7,164 nt of DNA from Coriobacteriales bacterium (GTDB lineage: Bacteria > Actinomycetota > Coriobacteriia > Coriobacteriales > UBA8131), in NCBI GenBank assembly GCA_031261765.1, contig JAISJA010000030.1, positions 1 to 7,164 on the forward strand, in the 5' to 3' direction. Under the pieces are notes generated by a model. That model saw nothing but the letters and a program-made list of their open reading frames with translations. It was not told the DNA's origin and ran no database searches. Below, piece after piece: positions 5,961 through 7,164 of the stretch (positions within the stretch are counted from its first letter, which is position 1; each line of letters starts with the position of its first letter). The translations under genes were made by a program, and so were the position numbers.

Positions 5961-6060
5961 CGACGCCGGGCTGAAACGTCCGGACGATCATGACCCGGAC
6001 GGTCACGACCCGGACGGTCACGGAGGTATATTCAAGCAAGGAAGGGAATATTTACGGTAA
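5953..6060 (+). CDS. Possible small ORF, or displaced C-terminal tail of the penicillin-binding protein
   Basis: In the frame one base ahead of the penicillin-binding protein, translation is open across that gene's TAG stop and ends in TAATG. That TAA (6058-6060) overlaps the tyrS ATG. A GTG at 5953 has GGGAGG (5942-5947) 5 nt upstream and would give a 35-residue peptide with PDDHD-PDGHD-PDGHG repeats. The peptide is polar, Asp/His-rich and matches nothing I know. It could be a coupled small protein, or the true end of the penicillin-binding protein after a frameshift in the Gly tract (natural, programmed or a sequencing error). It could also be chance, because the 15-bp DNA repeat is divisible by three and so keeps a frame open. 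Confidence 0.25.
   Translation: MGSDAGLKRPDDHDPDGHDPDGHGGIFKQGREYLR
5980..6024 (+). repeat. Three tandem 15-bp repeats before tyrS
   Basis: The units at 5980-5994, 5995-6009 and 6010-6024 all begin with CCGGAC. The second and third share CCGGACGGTCACG and differ only in their last two bases; the first has three further differences. They occupy the space between the penicillin-binding protein stop and the tyrS ribosome-binding site. They could be a regulator-binding array, a minisatellite, or coding repeats of a five-residue PDGHD unit. Confidence 0.85.
6038..6047 (+). promoter_or_regulatory. Ribosome-binding site of tyrS
   Basis: AAGGAAGGGA precedes the ATG at 6060 by 12 nt, slightly long but purine-rich. 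A TATATT at 6027-6032 could be a separate -10 box, but the lack of a terminator upstream favours cotranscription with the penicillin-binding protein gene. No T-box leader is seen. Confidence 0.5.
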
Positions 6061-7164
6061 TGCAGGACATAGAACAGCAGATACACATAATACAAAGCGG
6101 CGGCGCCAGCGTTGTGCCCATGGAGGACCTTAAGGAGAAACTTAAGACGGGCCGGCCGCTGCGCATAAAGCTTGGCGTAGACCCAACGGCGCCTGACCTA
6201 CATCTGGGCCATGCCGTGCCGTTGCGCAAGCTAAGGCAGTTCCAGGACATGGGCCATATCGTCGTGCTCATAATAGGCGGCGGCACCGCGCAGATAGGCG
6301 ACCCCTCGGGCCGCAGTGAGATACGCCCGATGTTATCGAAAGACCAGATAGACGACAACGCGAAGACGTATATGGAGCAGGCGTTCAAGATACTTGACCC
6401 AGATAAGACCGAGCTTCGCAACAACGCTGACTGGATAAACGCGCTTGACCTGCCAAAGCTCGCCGGGCTCATGAGCAACTTCACGGTAGCGCGCATATTG
6501 GAGCGCGACGACTTTGAGCAGCGCCTGCAAAAAGACCTGCCGCTTAGCCTAAGCGAGCTGCTGTACCCGGTCATGCAGGCATACGATAGCGTGGAGGTGA
6601 ACGCCGACATAGAGATAGGCGGCACCGACCAGCTGTTCAATCTGCTTGCCGGGCGCGAGCTGATGAAGAAGCTTGGCATGGAGCCGCAGGTGACGCTTAC
6701 GCTCCCGCTTTTGGAGGGCACCGACGGCGTGAAGAAGATGTCTAAGTCATATGGCAACTACATTGGCATAACGGACGCGCCCGCGGACATGTTTGGCAAG
6801 GTAATGAGCATTCCGGACGACTTAATGGAACGTTATCTGTACCTTGCGTCGTCGTTTACCGTAGATGAGAGCGAGCACATGTTGGCGGACTACAAGGCCG
6901 ACAAGCTGCCGCCAAACGAGTTGAAGCGCAAGCTCGCGGCTAATATCGTTACATCATACTATGATGCTAGTACGGCAACAGACGCCGAGGCGGCGTTCGA
7001 CCGCACTTTCAAAGACCACGAGGCACCGGAAGACACGCCGGAGGTAGCGCTGGACGTGCAGCCGGGAGACGACGGGCTGATATACATGCCGGCCGCTTTG
7101 CAACAGCTGGGTTTCGCAAAGAGCTCAGGGGAGGGCAGGCGCCTTATAGACGGAGGCGGCATAA
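6060..7164 (+). CDS. tyrS: Tyrosyl-tRNA synthetase (3' end outside the window)
   Basis: TyrRS activates tyrosine with ATP and loads it on tRNA-Tyr in the cytosol. The first 368 residues are present. The class I signature appears as HLGH (48-51) within GVDPTAPDLHLGHAVPLRKL. IGDPSGRSEIRP (79-90), the tyrosine-pocket region LSELLYPVMQAYD (164-176) and IGGTDQLFNLLAGRELM (186-202) follow. The second ATP-binding motif is KMSKS (226-230). A KMSKS loop, and not KFGKS/KFGKT, marks the TyrZ-like (second bacterial) subtype. The C-terminal S4 RNA-binding domain begins near residue 345 (GFAKSSGEGRRLIDGG) and is cut by the window edge; full length should be about 400 residues. Of 23 isoleucine codons in this part, 19 are ATA. 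The gene begins at a TAATG overlap with an upstream open frame. Confidence 0.97.
   Translation, partial: MQDIEQQIHIIQSGGASVVPMEDLKEKLKTGRPLRIKLGVDPTAPDLHLGHAVPLRKLRQFQDMGHIVVLIIGGGTAQIGDPSGRSEIRPMLSKDQIDDNAKTYMEQAFKILDPDKTELRNNADWINALDLPKLAGLMSNFTVARILERDDFEQRLQKDLPLSLSELLYPVMQAYDSVEVNADIEIGGTDQLFNLLAGRELMKKLGMEPQVTLTLPLLEGTDGVKKMSKSYGNYIGITDAPADMFGKVMSIPDDLMERYLYLASSFTVDESEHMLADYKADKLPPNELKRKLAANIVTSYYDASTATDAEAAFDRTFKDHEAPEDTPEVALDVQPGDDGLIYMPAALQQLGFAKSSGEGRRLIDGGGI

Noticed and set aside
5980..6024. CRISPR-like array
   Set aside because: The repeats are directly adjacent 15-mers with no spacers and no cas genes.
5961..6059. T-box riboswitch before tyrS
   Set aside because: The gap is only about 100 nt, lacks the conserved T-box sequence and any terminator, and is filled by the tandem repeats.

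Overview
The window suggests an Actinomycetota-type genome, possibly of the Coriobacteriia. This is inferred from moderate-to-high GC, leaderless starts, a U32 protein of the long Gram-positive/actinobacterial style and a class A penicillin-binding protein with a Ser/Gly-rich tail. No taxonomic marker was tested. Isoleucine is written mostly as ATA in all the genes, which is odd for DNA of this composition.

Layout. Positions 1-325 hold no convincing gene. They contain a strong hairpin (152-180), a terminator-like hairpin (240-283) and a perfect TATAAT box (317-322) placed so that truA is probably read from a leaderless mRNA. truA (329-1192, +) encodes tRNA pseudouridine synthase A. A 141-bp palindromic repeat (1199-1339) fills the gap to the convergent gene on the minus strand (3713-1350), a large U32-family protein of the kind now linked to RNA hydroxylation. 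A short AT-rich divergent region (about 3714-3794) drives that gene leftwards and a class A penicillin-binding protein (3795-5960, +) rightwards. tyrS (from 6060, cut by the window end) follows, probably in the same transcript: the 100-bp gap has no terminator and carries three copies of a 15-bp repeat.

The most striking feature is inside the U32 gene. Two different palindromic elements sit in the reading frame without breaking it: a perfect 29-bp inverted repeat (2001-2069) resembling RAYT/REP-type elements, and a larger imperfect one with 62-nt arms (2560-2738). They add about 23 and 60 residues of element-derived protein at apparent domain boundaries. With the 1199-1339 repeat, three palindromic repeat types are packed into about 1.5 kb.

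Three of the genes serve translation (tRNA pseudouridylation, a putative RNA-modifying U32 enzyme, tyrosyl-tRNA synthesis). The penicillin-binding protein builds peptidoglycan and seems to share only transcription with tyrS. I see no defence system, phage, CRISPR array or transposase gene.
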